64,000 bases of DNA from Prochlorococcus sp. AG-363-O06 (GCA_003280085.1 QCFY01000003.1:1-64000); one strand, 5' to 3'; shown: positions 16,669 to 26,263, counted from the first letter of the stretch. The notes: a model not told the origin generated them from the letters alone. Program-made: numbers and translations.

Positions 16669-16740
16669 TGGGCGATACTGGAATCGAACCAGTGACTCCT
16701 ACCGTGTCAAGGTAGTGCTCTACCTCTGAGCTAATCGCCC
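16669..16740 (-). tRNA. tRNA-Val (anticodon GAC)
   Basis: The reverse complement folds as a cloverleaf: acceptor GGGCGAT/ATCGCCC, D arm with TAGCTCAGAGGTAGAGC, anticodon stem CTACC/GGTAG around loop TTGACAC, and T arm GGTTCGATTCC. Anticodon GAC reads GUC and GUU valine codons. The discriminator base is A and CCA is not encoded. It lies 24 bases upstream of murD. Confidence 0.96.
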
Positions 16741-16810
16741 TTTACGCTACAAAACAAGTGGTTTTTATATAGCGCTAACAAAAAAGCTAGCAGCTTGGCT
16801 ATCAAATTTG

Positions 16811-17602
16811 CTATTTACGTAGTAATTCGACCTTCCACCGATTGCGCTTGGTGATATCAAAACTAAGAATTTCAACCATGCCTCTTTCTTCAAGTTGAAT
16901 ACGGTCTCCAACCTTTAACTCAAGACTTACTTGTTTTACGTGCTCCCAGTTCAGTCTTAACTGTCCTGCTTTGATCTTGTTGACAATTTTTGCTCGAGAC
17001 AAACCAAAACCAGCAGAGGCAATAGCATCTAGACGTTTAGATGCTTCAACAGAGGAATACCTTTTCATTAACCTTTCTGCGGGTAGTTGCAGTTGATTTA
17101 ATTCAACTGCTTCAAAATGAATTTCCACATCTCTAACAAAACCTATTTTTTGATCTAACCTTTTGGCTGTTTCAAGACTACAAATTGCTTGAGCACCTCT
17201 GTCATTGCGAATCCAGATATCTCCCAACCCATCTGAAGCTATACCAATAACTTCTATTGCCTTTCGAAAATCATGTTGACTTGCTTTGTCAAAAAGAAAG
17301 TTCCCTTCAATTCTCAATCCTTTAATGGGCAATTGATCGTCATCTGAGTTAGAGCAATGGTTTTCAGAATGAATGCATTGCATCCTTTGACGCTCTGCCC
17401 CTGGATACCCTCCATTAGAGAGCCAAGTGATTCCAATTAATGGAGACATCAACGTTAGAACTTCTTCTCTTAGAGGAGCCGATACAAAAGGGCTCCAGGT
17501 TGATTGCCAAGTTTTGATTGCATGTTCAGCTTGTCTGAGAAAAGGTTCTAATTCTTTAGGATTTTTGCAATCTTTAAGTATTTGCTTGATTGGAAAGCTC
17601 AT
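16811..17602 (-). CDS. S4-domain RNA-binding protein (photosystem II S4-domain protein)
   Basis: 263 residues. An N-terminal YlmH-like region contains YPGAERQRM (about 63-71). The C-terminal S4 domain (about 180-250) shows RLDAIASAGFGLSRAKIVNKIKAGQLRLNW. This architecture is the cyanobacterial and chloroplast photosystem II S4-domain protein, related to bacterial YlmH, a probable RNA- or ribosome-associated factor. A direct part in photosystem II is suggested only by its naming. Its start overlaps the stop of the upstream gene by 4 bases (ATGA). Confidence 0.85.
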   Translation of the reverse strand: MSFPIKQILKDCKNPKELEPFLRQAEHAIKTWQSTWSPFVSAPLREEVLTLMSPLIGITWLSNGGYPGAERQRMQCIHSENHCSNSDDDQLPIKGLRIEGNFLFDKASQHDFRKAIEVIGIASDGLGDIWIRNDRGAQAICSLETAKRLDQKIGFVRDVEIHFEAVELNQLQLPAERLMKRYSSVEASKRLDAIASAGFGLSRAKIVNKIKAGQLRLNWEHVKQVSLELKVGDRIQLEERGMVEILSFDITKRNRWKVELLRK

Positions 17603-18162
17603 AAATCACTAAGACGCATTATCTCAATAGGATTAACTTCCTTAAGAATTTGCCAGGGTAATTCAATCCCTACAGGAGTTTCTATAAGCATTAGCCATTT
17701 ACCTTCTTGATGGAGCTTAAATAAGCTTCGTAGGTCGTCTTCGTTGTCATTATCAACTGTCCCTGCAGCGAATTGGCTTCCCAGCCATCCAGAACCCATT
17801 CCTAATAAACCGCTTAAAACGGGTTCTATCCAATTTGGCATACCTAAATTGGAAAATGTTTGTAAGCCTGTCATCTGAGAGAAAGTCAGACCAGCTAATA
17901 ATCCAAAGGGCATTAGCCAATTGGCCATCATCTTCTGGCGCGATTGACGAGCCAGTTTTGGATTCAGCAACTTTACAGATTCAAATTCAATAGGCTGGAA
18001 AAGGGGCGTTGAGTCTTTGTTTTCTTGTTCATGATCTTCAGGAGCTGTCCCAGAAGGCTTGATTAGTTTGCAGCTATTAATAGGAGTTCCATTTTTTGTT
18101 AGATCTTCTTTTAGTTGATTGGCCTTGCTTCTTTCAGCAAGAACTACCATGCAGATAGGCAC
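17599..18162 (-). CDS. hypothetical membrane-associated protein upstream of the S4 gene
   Basis: 187 residues. A polar N-terminal third precedes hydrophobic, Gly-rich segments at about 85-103 and 110-135 (LMPFGLLAGLTFSQM, LSGLLGMGSGWLGSQFAAG). The C-terminal portion is acidic then strand-like (WLMLIETPVGIELPWQIL). It overlaps the S4-domain gene by 4 bases, so the two proteins are made together. Its domain is not recognised; cyanobacterial conservation is likely but not shown here. Confidence 0.7.
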   Translation of the reverse strand: MPICMVVLAERSKANQLKEDLTKNGTPINSCKLIKPSGTAPEDHEQENKDSTPLFQPIEFESVKLLNPKLARQSRQKMMANWLMPFGLLAGLTFSQMTGLQTFSNLGMPNWIEPVLSGLLGMGSGWLGSQFAAGTVDNDNEDDLRSLFKLHQEGKWLMLIETPVGIELPWQILKEVNPIEIMRLSDL

Positions 18163-18261
18163 AATTAATTCCTCAATTGTTTGAATTCTGACCCTTGGCC
18201 TGTTTGATTCTGTACATAACCGTTTAGCTCATTACAGTTCCTTCGTAAGTCAATTCCTTTC

Positions 18262-19848
18262 ATGACGAAAGTTCTGGTTTCCGATCCTATTGATCAGGCA
18301 GGGATAGAAATCCTGTCCCAGGTTGCCCAGGTGGACCAACGGTTAGGACTCGACTCAAATGCTCTTAAGAGCATTATTGGGGATTATGATGCTCTTATGA
18401 TCCGTTCTGGCACTCAGGTGTCAGCAGAGGTTATTCGGCTGGCTGAGAAATTGAGAATAATTGGTAGAGCAGGAGTAGGAGTTGACAATGTTGATGTTCC
18501 TGCGGCGACAAAGAAGGGCGTTTTAGTAGTCAACTCTCCGGGTGGAAATACTATTGCTGCTGCAGAACATGCATTGGCATTGCTGTTGTCACTTTCTCGT
18601 CATATTGCACAAGCTCATTCAAGTACTCTTTCGGGTAAATGGGATAGAAAGAAATATGTTGGTAATGAGCTTTACAAGAAGGTTTTAGGAGTAGTTGGGT
18701 TGGGCAAGATTGGATCGCATGTAGCAAAGGTTGCGAATGCAATGGGAATGGATGTTATTGCATATGATCCATTTATCTCTGTTGATCGTGCACAGCATAT
18801 GCAGGTTCGACTTATGGGAATTAAAGATTTATTTAAAGAATCTGATTACATAACCCTGCATTTACCAAGGACTCCTGATACTGAAAACTTGGTAGATAAA
18901 TCTTTGTTGGCATCAATGAAACCTACTGCCAGATTGGTTAATTGTGCCAGGGGTGGCATTGTTGATGAAGCTGCTTTAGCAGAAGCAGTTCAATCTGGTG
19001 TTATTGCTGGGGCAGCCTTAGATGTTTATTCAATGGAACCTTTAGCAAAGGAGTCTCCTTTAAGATCTGTCAAAGAAAATTTAATTTTGACTCCTCATTT
19101 AGGGGCATCAACAGAAGAAGCGCAAGAGAATGTGGCAATTGATGTTGCTGAGCAAATTCGTGATGTTCTTTTGGGTTTACCTGCACGAAGTGCTGTAAAT
19201 ATTCCTGGTTTAAGTGCAGAGATAATGGATAGGCTGAAGCCACATCTGCAATTAGCAGAGACACTTGGTTTGTTAGCTAGTCAACTTTGTGGTGGTCAGA
19301 TTCAAGAATTAGAAGTTCGTCTGCAAGGTGAATTTGCCAAGCATCCATCTCAACCATTAGTTATTGCAACCTTGAAAGGTTTTCTTGCTAATGCATTAGG
19401 TGAAAAGATTAATTATGTCAATGCTTCATTAGAGGCAAAGGGACGAGGTATTCATGTTTTAGAAGTCAAAGATGAGGCGAGCAGGGACTTTGCTGGGGGC
19501 TCTTTGCATGTTGCTGTTCGTGGAAGTGAAGGCGGGCATGGAGTGACAGGGGCTGTATTTGCTGATGGCGATATTCGTATAACAAGCATTGATGAATTCC
19601 CCGTCAATGTTTCTCCAAGTAAACATATGCTTTTTACTCGTCATAGAGATATGCCGGGGATTATCGGAAAGCTTGGCTCTTTGTTGGGACAACATAATGT
19701 CAACATTGCTTCCATGCAGGTTGGGCGTCGAATAGTTAGAGGAGATGCCGTAATGGTTTTGAGTATTGATGACCCTATTCCGCCAGACCTATTAGCATCT
19801 ATTCACTCTATAAATGGAATACAAGAAGCTCATCCAGTCACGTTATAA
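18262..19848 (+). CDS. serA: D-3-phosphoglycerate dehydrogenase SerA (long form)
   Basis: 528 residues, the long class with an intervening domain and a C-terminal ACT domain. It oxidises 3-phosphoglycerate to 3-phosphohydroxypyruvate with NAD, the first step of serine synthesis. The NAD motif GLGKIGSHVAKVANAMGMDV, the active-site Arg segment NCARGGIVDEAAL, a Glu region, and His in LTPHLGASTEEAQ are present. The ACT domain (about 455-528, HRDMPGIIGKLGSLLGQH) may bind serine as feedback regulator. ATG 18262 is the natural start. Confidence 0.96.
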   Translation: MTKVLVSDPIDQAGIEILSQVAQVDQRLGLDSNALKSIIGDYDALMIRSGTQVSAEVIRLAEKLRIIGRAGVGVDNVDVPAATKKGVLVVNSPGGNTIAAAEHALALLLSLSRHIAQAHSSTLSGKWDRKKYVGNELYKKVLGVVGLGKIGSHVAKVANAMGMDVIAYDPFISVDRAQHMQVRLMGIKDLFKESDYITLHLPRTPDTENLVDKSLLASMKPTARLVNCARGGIVDEAALAEAVQSGVIAGAALDVYSMEPLAKESPLRSVKENLILTPHLGASTEEAQENVAIDVAEQIRDVLLGLPARSAVNIPGLSAEIMDRLKPHLQLAETLGLLASQLCGGQIQELEVRLQGEFAKHPSQPLVIATLKGFLANALGEKINYVNASLEAKGRGIHVLEVKDEASRDFAGGSLHVAVRGSEGGHGVTGAVFADGDIRITSIDEFPVNVSPSKHMLFTRHRDMPGIIGKLGSLLGQHNVNIASMQVGRRIVRGDAVMVLSIDDPIPPDLLASIHSINGIQEAHPVTL

Positions 19849-19885
19849 ATTTTTTTAGACAGCTTACTTAGTCATCTCTTCTTTT

Positions 19886-20782
19886 ATGGAATTTCAATGG
19901 TGGAGACTTGATCTTGATGTGATAACTGACCTTGAAGAAAGTTTAATTTGGAAACTCGATGAATTAGGAATCAGAAATTTTTCTTTTAAATATTCTCCAG
20001 ATAATGCTGCTCAAAGAAAGTTGCAAGTTTGGCTTCCAGTAAATCAATTCTCTGAAAAAGATAAAGACCAATTAATTGACTCTTTGATTCCTTTGGGAAA
20101 AGTTTTTGGATTTGAAAATTTCAGCCCTTCTTGGATCAAGGTTGAGGATGAAGATTGGAATTTGTCTTGGAAAAAACAATGGCGACCTGACCCTATCGGC
20201 AAAAATCTTCTTGTTTTACCTGCTTGGTTGGAAGTTCCTAAGCAATTTTCTGATAGGCATGTTTTGAAGCTGGATCCAGGATGTGCTTTTGGTACAGGGC
20301 AACATCTCACTACTAGGTTGTGTTTAGAAGCAATCGAGCGGAATTCATTGTCAGGCTTAAGGGTGGTTGACTTGGGCTGTGGTAGTGGAATTTTGAGCAT
20401 TGCAGCCCTTCTCCTTGGAGCAAATAAGGTTTTTGCCGTTGATACGGATTCATTGGCCGTCAGTGCAACTATTTGCAATTCAAAACTTAATAATCTGGGA
20501 AAAGAGAGAATTTCGGTTCATCTAGGCTCCTTGGATATCCTAAAGTTAGAATTAGCAGGTGATCCTGTTGATTTAATAATGTGCAATATCCTGGCGCCAG
20601 TAATTGAAACCTTTGCTCCTAATTTACATACAATAACAAAGCCAAAAGCCAAGTTGATACTTAGTGGTTTGCTTGTCAGTCAAAGACCTAGCTTGATAGG
20701 AGTTTTTGAGAACTTTGGCTGGCAAATAGTATCTTTTACTGAAAGAGATAAGTGGGCCTTGGTTGAACTTTTTAGGGCATAG
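19886..20782 (+). CDS. prmA: ribosomal protein L11 methyltransferase PrmA
   Basis: 298 residues. An N-terminal substrate-recognition domain precedes a class I methyltransferase domain with DPGCAFGTGQHLTTRLC (SAM and substrate loop) and VVDLGCGSGILSIAA, then MCNILAPVI. These are the PrmA signatures; the enzyme trimethylates lysines and the N-terminus of L11. It follows serA by 37 bases on the same strand and may be cotranscribed. Confidence 0.94.
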   Translation: MEFQWWRLDLDVITDLEESLIWKLDELGIRNFSFKYSPDNAAQRKLQVWLPVNQFSEKDKDQLIDSLIPLGKVFGFENFSPSWIKVEDEDWNLSWKKQWRPDPIGKNLLVLPAWLEVPKQFSDRHVLKLDPGCAFGTGQHLTTRLCLEAIERNSLSGLRVVDLGCGSGILSIAALLLGANKVFAVDTDSLAVSATICNSKLNNLGKERISVHLGSLDILKLELAGDPVDLIMCNILAPVIETFAPNLHTITKPKAKLILSGLLVSQRPSLIGVFENFGWQIVSFTERDKWALVELFRA

Positions 20783-20953
20783 CAATGCACTAGCAATTGA
20801 TAAGCTGGCCTTATCGTTTTTTAATGCATTGATTGGCTTGGATTTTCTTCTTGCAAGATCTTGCTTTAAATGCCCCTTGCCGATGTAAAAAGGATCGTCT
20901 GAGAGGTGATATTTTTTACCTCTGTTCTTCTAAGCCCCTTAATTCATCAACCC

Positions 20954-21253
20954 ATGGCTTCTTACAAAGTAACCCTTGTAAATCAAAGCGAGGGTTTGAA
21001 CAAGACCATCGAAGTCCCTGATGATCAATACATTCTTGATGCTGCTGAAGAGCAGGGTATTGATTTGCCCTACTCATGTAGAGCGGGTGCTTGTTCAACC
21101 TGTGCAGGAAAAATCACTTCAGGATCTGTTGATCAATCTGACCAGAGCTTTTTGGATGACGATCAGCTTGAAGCTGGCTTCGTCTTAACTTGTGTTGCTT
21201 ACCCGACTTCTGATTGCACCATTACCACTCACGCAGAAGAAGAGCTTTATTAA
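20954..21253 (+). CDS. petF: plant-type [2Fe-2S] ferredoxin PetF
   Basis: 99 residues from ATG 20954, the start that gives the standard [11 protein letters not shown]-terminus. Cluster ligands are Cys42, Cys47, Cys50 ([13 protein letters not shown]) and Cys80 (VLTCVAYP), in perfect plant-type spacing. It accepts electrons from photosystem I and passes them to FNR, nitrite reductase, thioredoxin reductase and others. A strong terminator follows 45 bases after the stop. Confidence 0.97.
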   Translation: MASYKVTLVNQSEGLNKTIEVPDDQYILDAAEEQGIDLPYSCRAGACSTCAGKITSGSVDQSDQSFLDDDQLEAGFVLTCVAYPTSDCTITTHAEEELY

Positions 21254-21297
21254 ATTAGTTCAACTTCTTTTAATTAGTTGCGATCTATCATTTTTTC

Positions 21298-21325
21298 GGC
21301 CACCCTCGGGGTGGCTTTTTTTTTT
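21298..21325 (+). terminator. petF rho-independent terminator
   Basis: GC-rich stem GGCCACCC / GGGTGGC with a 3-4 base loop and a run of at least ten T. It is one of the strongest terminators in the window, consistent with an abundant monocistronic petF mRNA. Confidence 0.85.
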
Positions 21326-21395
21326 GGGATTCCCCCCTTTAATAGATTTGTCTTTGAATTCTTCGGCACTTATTAAAAAAGATCTAGATACTCTG

Positions 21396-21746
21396 ATGGA
21401 GCATGGGAGTATTCATGCAAGTGTTGGTGGTCAATATAGTTTTCGAGTTATTGGACCGTGTTGCAGGCTTTTTGATCGTGAGGAGTTGCCCTGGCCTTGC
21501 TCAAGACTTGCTTGGAAGAGTAAGGAGCCAAGTTGGAGAAGGATTGGCAGACGTTTTGTCCCTGATATTGCGTCTAAAAGATGTCCGTCTTATTCAGTCC
21601 AGCTTCTTCAGCCTGGTTCAAAACCTTCTACAACGGTCCTTACATTGTTTTCTAATCGCTTTACCCCTTTGATGCAGGAGTGGTGGTATAGCAGAAAGGC
21701 TCGCACAAAGGATGAGTCCAACATGCTTCCAGGTGTTTCGGCCTAA
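21396..21746 (+). CDS. hypothetical protein, basic and Trp/Arg rich
   Basis: Start set at ATG 21396 (116 residues); an upstream in-frame TTG near 21348 would add about 16 residues that also look coding (SLNSSALIKKDLDTL). The product has many Arg, Pro, Trp and three Cys (VIGPCCRLF, WPCSRL) and no membrane segment. The overlapping frame at 21403-21672 is less protein-like and taken as a shadow. Codon bias is higher in GC than the neighbours, which may mean constraint on composition. Family not recognised. Confidence 0.55.
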   Translation: MEHGSIHASVGGQYSFRVIGPCCRLFDREELPWPCSRLAWKSKEPSWRRIGRRFVPDIASKRCPSYSVQLLQPGSKPSTTVLTLFSNRFTPLMQEWWYSRKARTKDESNMLPGVSA

Positions 21747-21785
21747 AGGTAAAAGTTTTGTCTTTTGTGCCGAGACGATTTTTAT

Positions 21786-21821
21786 AGCAGTTTCAGCTTT
21801 TTCTCTGAAATTGCTTTTTAG
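21786..21821 (+). terminator. probable terminator after the Arg/Trp-rich gene
   Basis: AGCAGTTTCAG and CTGAAATTGCT pair across a T-rich 8-base loop, with one mismatch, followed by a T-run. It lies 40 bases downstream of the gene's stop codon. Confidence 0.5.
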
Positions 21822-21973
21822 CTATTTTCCCTTGTGACTGCTTGAAATTTTAAGCTTTACAGATCCTTGTTTTGTAGTGCCACCTTACGCAACATCAATT
21901 AAATGACCACCAATAATCCATATTGCAACGATTTGCTGAGATACTTTATTTGGCAAGACAATCAATTTTAAGG

Positions 21974-22168
21974 ATGAACTTTGACTATCACGCCGTTGCC
22001 GCGCTTTTGCATACAGCAATTCCTCTAGCTGCTGGTGCTGCTGGAGTCGCTTATTACCTTTTACGCTCTAAAGGTGTTGGTTTTGCTGGCTCACACTTAC
22101 TCGTAGGCCTTCCTATGTTTTTAATTGGCGGAGCAGCTGCAGCTTTTTATTACATCACTGCTCCATAG
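21974..22168 (+). CDS. small membrane protein with two helices
   Basis: 64 residues from ATG 21974, which follows an AAGG-type ribosome binding site, in place of the longer frame from 21923. Two hydrophobic helices (about 8-27 IPLAAGAAGVAYYLL and 40-60 LLVGLPMFLIGGAAAAFYY) are joined by a short basic loop. The size and layout recall small photosynthetic subunits, but I cannot match it to PsaK or any named one. It ends 44 bases before a strong terminator. Confidence 0.65.
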   Translation: MNFDYHAVAALLHTAIPLAAGAAGVAYYLLRSKGVGFAGSHLLVGLPMFLIGGAAAAFYYITAP

Positions 22169-22212
22169 TTAGAAAATTATCAGGACTTATTAATTACTTC
22201 CTGCTCATACAT

Positions 22213-22251
22213 AAGAAAGGCCTTTATTCATTATGAATAAAGGCCTTTCTT
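22213..22251. terminator. bidirectional rho-independent terminator
   Basis: A perfect 18-bp inverted repeat, AAGAAAGGCCTTTATTCA around loop TTA, with flanking T-rich ends. It sits between two convergent genes and can end both transcripts. Confidence 0.85.
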
Positions 22252-22338
22252 CTTGTGATTTGAAAGGAACTTCAAATAGATAAATTCCTTAAATCAATCT
22301 TTTTCAATCCAAAACCATGGGCTTTAGGAAAAGAGCTT

Positions 22339-22893
22339 TTAAGACCCTGGATTGAATTCGTTTGAGGAAAGCGAGGCAGGTACATACTGCTCAGCATTGA
22401 GAGAGTCACATTTGAGGCTTTCAAATGTTTTTCCGCTTGCTCTTTCGCATAGGACTTTTTGTTGAGATAGATCCAGTACTGCATCACTGAAATCTGCCCC
22501 ATCTATGTTGGCCCCATTGAAAAAGCTTTTCATAAGGTCTGCTCCACTCAGGTTGGCCCCTGAGAGGTCAGCATTGTCAAAGCGTGTTGCGTAAGCAATG
22601 ACATTTTGCAGATTAGCGCCACTGAGATTGGCATTTTCCAAATTTGCAACACTGAAAAATGATCCACTCAAGTCAGCATCACCTAAATCTTTTCCAGAAA
22701 GGTCATATTTGACGTATTCCTGGTTTCGCAGGTTCTGACCATGGAGGTTCGTGTCGACACCATCCACAGAAGATGGGTCGCTGGGATAAAGCGCTCCTGC
22801 TGAAATTGGATTGATACTTAAGGCCAGTATTAATGGCATTAAGACGATTAGTCTTTTCAAGGACCGTTGCAAGGAAGAAATAAGAGAGGCCAT
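22339..22893 (-). CDS. exported pentapeptide-repeat protein
   Basis: 184 residues. An N-terminal hydrophobic signal sequence ends near ISAGA (about residue 32). A pentapeptide-repeat array A(D/N)LSG.. follows (about 67-140: ADLSG, ANLSG, ADLSGANLSGADLMKSF), which folds into a right-handed quadrilateral beta-helix. The C-terminal 40 residues lack the repeat and contain two Cys. Similar lumenal pentapeptide proteins occur in cyanobacteria; the binding partner is unknown. Likely targeted to the thylakoid lumen or periplasm. Confidence 0.8.
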   Translation of the reverse strand: MASLISSLQRSLKRLIVLMPLILALSINPISAGALYPSDPSSVDGVDTNLHGQNLRNQEYVKYDLSGKDLGDADLSGSFFSVANLENANLSGANLQNVIAYATRFDNADLSGANLSGADLMKSFFNGANIDGADFSDAVLDLSQQKVLCERASGKTFESLKCDSLNAEQYVPASLSSNEFNPGS

Positions 22894-22968
22894 TTAGAAC
22901 GCCAGCAAGTGACGGAAGCACCACATATACATATTGTTTCACGGGGTGGGATGACCTCTCCCAAGGGA

Positions 22969-23940
22969 TCACGAACTGTTGCAGCCTTTATTTACTTCTA
23001 ATTTTAAAAAGTCCTTTGCTAAGAGGGTGTTTGGGAAAATTGCCCTTGCTTCAGATAAAAGATCATTTTGGGTTAAAAGGTTCCCAGGTGCGTATCTGGG
23101 GCTCAAATGAGTCAGAACTAATTGGCCAACTTTGGCTTCTGCGGCAGTTTGTGCGGCCATTGTGCTGGTTGAATGCTGCCTTTGATAGGCCAATTCAGCA
23201 TCACAATGTGAATAAGTGGCCTCGTGAATCAGAAGATCAGCACCACGAGACAAATTGACTGCAGATTCAGAAAAAACAGTATCTGTGCAGTAAACAATGC
23301 TTTTCCCTGGCTGTGGAGGGCCACAGAAGTCTTTCCCGTCAAAGCTTCGCCCGTCTTCAGTACAAACTTTTTCACCTCTTTTTAAGGCTGCATATATTGG
23401 ACCAGGTTCGATATCAAGGGCTTTTGCTTTTTCAAGATCGAATTTTCCAGGTTTTGGTTTCTGGTCGATTCGATAGGCATAAGCTGGGACTCTGTGAGTC
23501 AATGGAGCGCAGCTTACAAGTAGATCTTTATCTTCAAAAAGGATTTGATTGTGCTTTGAGGCGTCTTTAACTCTGTTTATGCCTATTGCATAACTAATTC
23601 TGCTTGAGCTGCTTTGTAAGACTCCATTCAGATAGTTCTCAAGTTGATCCGGACCATATAGATCTATTCCCGAACTATTTCCAGCCAGGCCAATACTTGC
23701 AAGCAGGCCTGGCAACCCAAATATATGGTCACCGTGCATGTGACTAATAAATATTCGTCGAAGTTGCGAAAGGCGAAGATCGCTCCGTAAAAATTGGTGT
23801 TGAGTTCCTTCTCCACAGTCAAACAACCAAAGTTCTGAGCGTTGAGGTAGTCGCAATGCAACTGCTGAAACATTGCGGGAGCGTGTTGGTACCCCTGAAC
23901 TTGTTCCTAGAAAAGTTACTTGCAAGGATTTTGTTTTCAA
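22969..23940 (-). CDS. rnz: ribonuclease Z (tRNA 3'-processing endonuclease)
   Basis: 323 residues, a normal size for the short-form RNase Z. It cleaves the 3' trailer of tRNA precursors so that CCA can be added, which matters here because the window's tRNAs lack an encoded CCA. The metallo-beta-lactamase motif HMHGDH supplies His67, His69, Asp71 and His72, with later ligands in CAPLTHR, YCTDT and HEATY, and the family exosite region follows. [12 protein letters not shown] at 12-23 is the RNase Z N-terminal signature. Confidence 0.95.
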   Translation of the reverse strand: MKTKSLQVTFLGTSSGVPTRSRNVSAVALRLPQRSELWLFDCGEGTQHQFLRSDLRLSQLRRIFISHMHGDHIFGLPGLLASIGLAGNSSGIDLYGPDQLENYLNGVLQSSSSRISYAIGINRVKDASKHNQILFEDKDLLVSCAPLTHRVPAYAYRIDQKPKPGKFDLEKAKALDIEPGPIYAALKRGEKVCTEDGRSFDGKDFCGPPQPGKSIVYCTDTVFSESAVNLSRGADLLIHEATYSHCDAELAYQRQHSTSTMAAQTAAEAKVGQLVLTHLSPRYAPGNLLTQNDLLSEARAIFPNTLLAKDFLKLEVNKGCNSS

Positions 23941-23996
23941 ATCATTATGACTTTATTTAAGAGTTTCCCCAATGTTTTGCCAGCAGTCTTTCAGGC

Positions 23997-25394
23997 TTGC
24001 TTGGGTTTGCTCAACTCCTATTCACTTTTTTCATATTGAAATTGCGGAATTTAATTCCTATTAGCACTTTGGTCCTGAGCTTGATCATCCCGATTGTGGA
24101 AGTTCAAGCAAGCCCAAAAAGGATCATGAGAGTTCACTTGTTAGAAGCTAATCAGCTGCGTTTTCGAGCAGATGGAAGAATTCCGTTACTTGTTCGGGGT
24201 ATTAGTTCAAGTAGAAAGAAACTTTTAGGACTGAAGATTCGTAAATTTAGGGGCCGCTTAGAAATTTATGTAGATGGTAGTGAAGGTGTATGGAGAAATA
24301 TTCCTGGAAAGAATAAATTAAGTATTAGAAGTAATGATCCTCGTGGAATTTGGCTTGGTAAAAGGCGTTATCGAGGAGAATTGACAGTTACTACAAGACC
24401 AGGAGGATTGCAGGTTGTTAATAATCTAGAACTTGAAAAGTATTTAGCAAGTGTTGTGGGGAGCGAGATGCCTAAATCATGGCCATTTGCGGCTCTTCAG
24501 GCTCAGGCTATTGCAGCACGAACATATGCATTAAAAAGGCTTGATAACGCAAATTTTTTCTATGACATTAGATCAGACGAAAAGAGTCAGGTATATTTAG
24601 GAATTGAATCTGAGACTAGAAGTACAAGAAGAGCTGTAAAATCTACCCGCTCTTTAGTCTTATTGCATAAAGGTAATTTGATTAATGCTGTTTTTCATAG
24701 CAGTTCAGGAGGGCGAACAGAAGCTAGTGGGGATGTTTGGAAGTATCAGCACCCTTATTTAGTAAGTGTTCCTGATTTTGATCACAATAACCCTTCATTT
24801 TTATGGATTAGATCATATGAAAAAAAATCACTGAATGCTATTTTCCCCGAAACAAATGGACTTAATAGTATTCAAGTGATTAATAAAAGTGATACTGGTA
24901 GAGTTAAAGCCGTTAGGGTTTTTGGTCCTAATGGTGATATAAAACTTACAGGTGATCAAATACGACAACGCTTAGGACTAAAAAGTACGCTTGTACGATT
25001 TGACCTGCGTCCTTCAGATTCGTCTGAGATGGCTAAATTTGATAATTCATTACTTTTAGACCCATTTATTGCCAGTAAATTTTTGGGTTTTAATTCAGTC
25101 TCATTGAATAGAGAACAAAACAAAAAAAACATTCGAAATATTTTTGAAATGCCTCTACTCTCTGCTCCTCCTCCAATTCCTTTGCAGGAGACCTTTAAGG
25201 ATGTGTTGTCTTCAGCTCCTCTTCCTTTGCCGAGAATCCCAAACAGTTTTGTTTTAATCGCCAATGGTCTTGGAGCTGGACATGGAGTGGGCATGAGTCA
25301 ATGGGGTGCTCATGGGATGGCTAAAAGTGGCGCAAATTACCGTCAAATACTTCGGCATTACTACAAAGGGGTACTTATCAAGCCGTATTATTGA
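23997..25394 (+). CDS. SpoIID/LytB-domain exported protein
   Basis: 465 residues, starting at TTG 23997; an in-frame TAA at 23958 limits other choices. A signal-type hydrophobic stretch (about 18-38) is followed by a SpoIID domain (about 130-290: YLASVVGSEMPKSWPFAALQAQAIAARTYA, then SSGGRTEASGDVW and PYLVSVPD). The C-terminal GAGHGVGMSQWGAHGMA completes the signature. SpoIID is a lytic transglycosylase acting on denuded peptidoglycan in spore formers; cyanobacterial members probably modify the wall too, which is inference. The neighbour nagB handles amino-sugar phosphates. Confidence 0.85.
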   Translation: MLGFAQLLFTFFILKLRNLIPISTLVLSLIIPIVEVQASPKRIMRVHLLEANQLRFRADGRIPLLVRGISSSRKKLLGLKIRKFRGRLEIYVDGSEGVWRNIPGKNKLSIRSNDPRGIWLGKRRYRGELTVTTRPGGLQVVNNLELEKYLASVVGSEMPKSWPFAALQAQAIAARTYALKRLDNANFFYDIRSDEKSQVYLGIESETRSTRRAVKSTRSLVLLHKGNLINAVFHSSSGGRTEASGDVWKYQHPYLVSVPDFDHNNPSFLWIRSYEKKSLNAIFPETNGLNSIQVINKSDTGRVKAVRVFGPNGDIKLTGDQIRQRLGLKSTLVRFDLRPSDSSEMAKFDNSLLLDPFIASKFLGFNSVSLNREQNKKNIRNIFEMPLLSAPPPIPLQETFKDVLSSAPLPLPRIPNSFVLIANGLGAGHGVGMSQWGAHGMAKSGANYRQILRHYYKGVLIKPYY

Positions 25395-25492
25395 TTAATT
25401 AAAGCTTTCTAAACTCTAGTTTTTGATACTAATTTTTTTGAAAATCGTAGATATACTCGAGGAAGTTAAATGATTAATTTCTATTTTTCTTC

Positions 25493-26263
25493 TTGGAATT
25501 CCCTTCTCAACTAATGTTTTTTGAGGATTCTGCTGAGTTGACTGAATCTTTGGTTGATGTTCTTGAACAAGGCTTTCGTAATCAATTTTTAGACACATTT
25601 ACTACCCCTATTGGGCTTGCAACTGGCAATACCATGATTCCTATTTACAAATCACTTGTCTCTCGTTTGGAGGCTTGGCCATTTTCAGACAAAGAACAAT
25701 TATCGCAAAGTTGGTGTAGCTTTAATCTTGATGAATATGTTGGTTTGGATAAAAAAAATATAGCTAGTTTTCGTAGCTATATGTCTAAATATGTAGCCAA
25801 ACCATTGCATTTGAATGAGGAGGCAATTCGTCTTCCTGATGGTAATGCACAAGATCCTGTAAAAGAGGCGAATTCATACTCAAAAGAATTATCTAGTCTT
25901 GGAGGCATAGGAATCCAGTTGCTTGGTTTAGGAGAAAATGGCCATATTGGATTCAATGAACCACCTTGTGGTCCTGAACAAGTTTGCAGAGTCGTCACTC
26001 TTTCTGAGACAACTCGTAGACAAAACTCCACTTCGTTTCAAGGTGACCAAAATAAAGTACCTACTCATGCGATAACACTTGGCTTGAGTGAAATTTTGCA
26101 GGCCAGGGAAATCCATTTAGTGGTTACAGGTGCTTCTAAATCGAAAATTCTTCAAGAGTTGCTGTCTCGACCAGCCTCCAATTCTTTGCCTGCCAGTTGG
26201 TTAAGACTTCATAGTAATGTTTACTTGTGGACTGATAAGAAAGCATTTAAGGATTCAATGTAG
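25493..26263 (+). CDS. nagB: glucosamine-6-phosphate deaminase-like protein NagB
   Basis: 256 residues from TTG 25493; an ATG at 25514 would cut the first strand short compared with the family. The active-site signature GLGENGHIGFNEPP (about 142-155), NLDEY (81-85), the phosphate-binding GLATGNTM and the Arg-containing VTLSETTRRQNS are present. The enzyme converts glucosamine-6-phosphate to fructose-6-phosphate and ammonia. The related 6-phosphogluconolactonase family shares the fold, but the active-site sequence fits NagB. Length matches the family. Confidence 0.85.
   Translation: MEFPSQLMFFEDSAELTESLVDVLEQGFRNQFLDTFTTPIGLATGNTMIPIYKSLVSRLEAWPFSDKEQLSQSWCSFNLDEYVGLDKKNIASFRSYMSKYVAKPLHLNEEAIRLPDGNAQDPVKEANSYSKELSSLGGIGIQLLGLGENGHIGFNEPPCGPEQVCRVVTLSETTRRQNSTSFQGDQNKVPTHAITLGLSEILQAREIHLVVTGASKSKILQELLSRPASNSLPASWLRLHSNVYLWTDKKAFKDSM

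Noticed and set aside
20044-20478. 144-codon frame antisense to prmA
   Set aside because: Shadow of a well-supported methyltransferase gene.
21403-21672. 89-codon frame overlapping the 21396 gene
   Set aside because: The +0 frame continues further with better composition and ends before a terminator.
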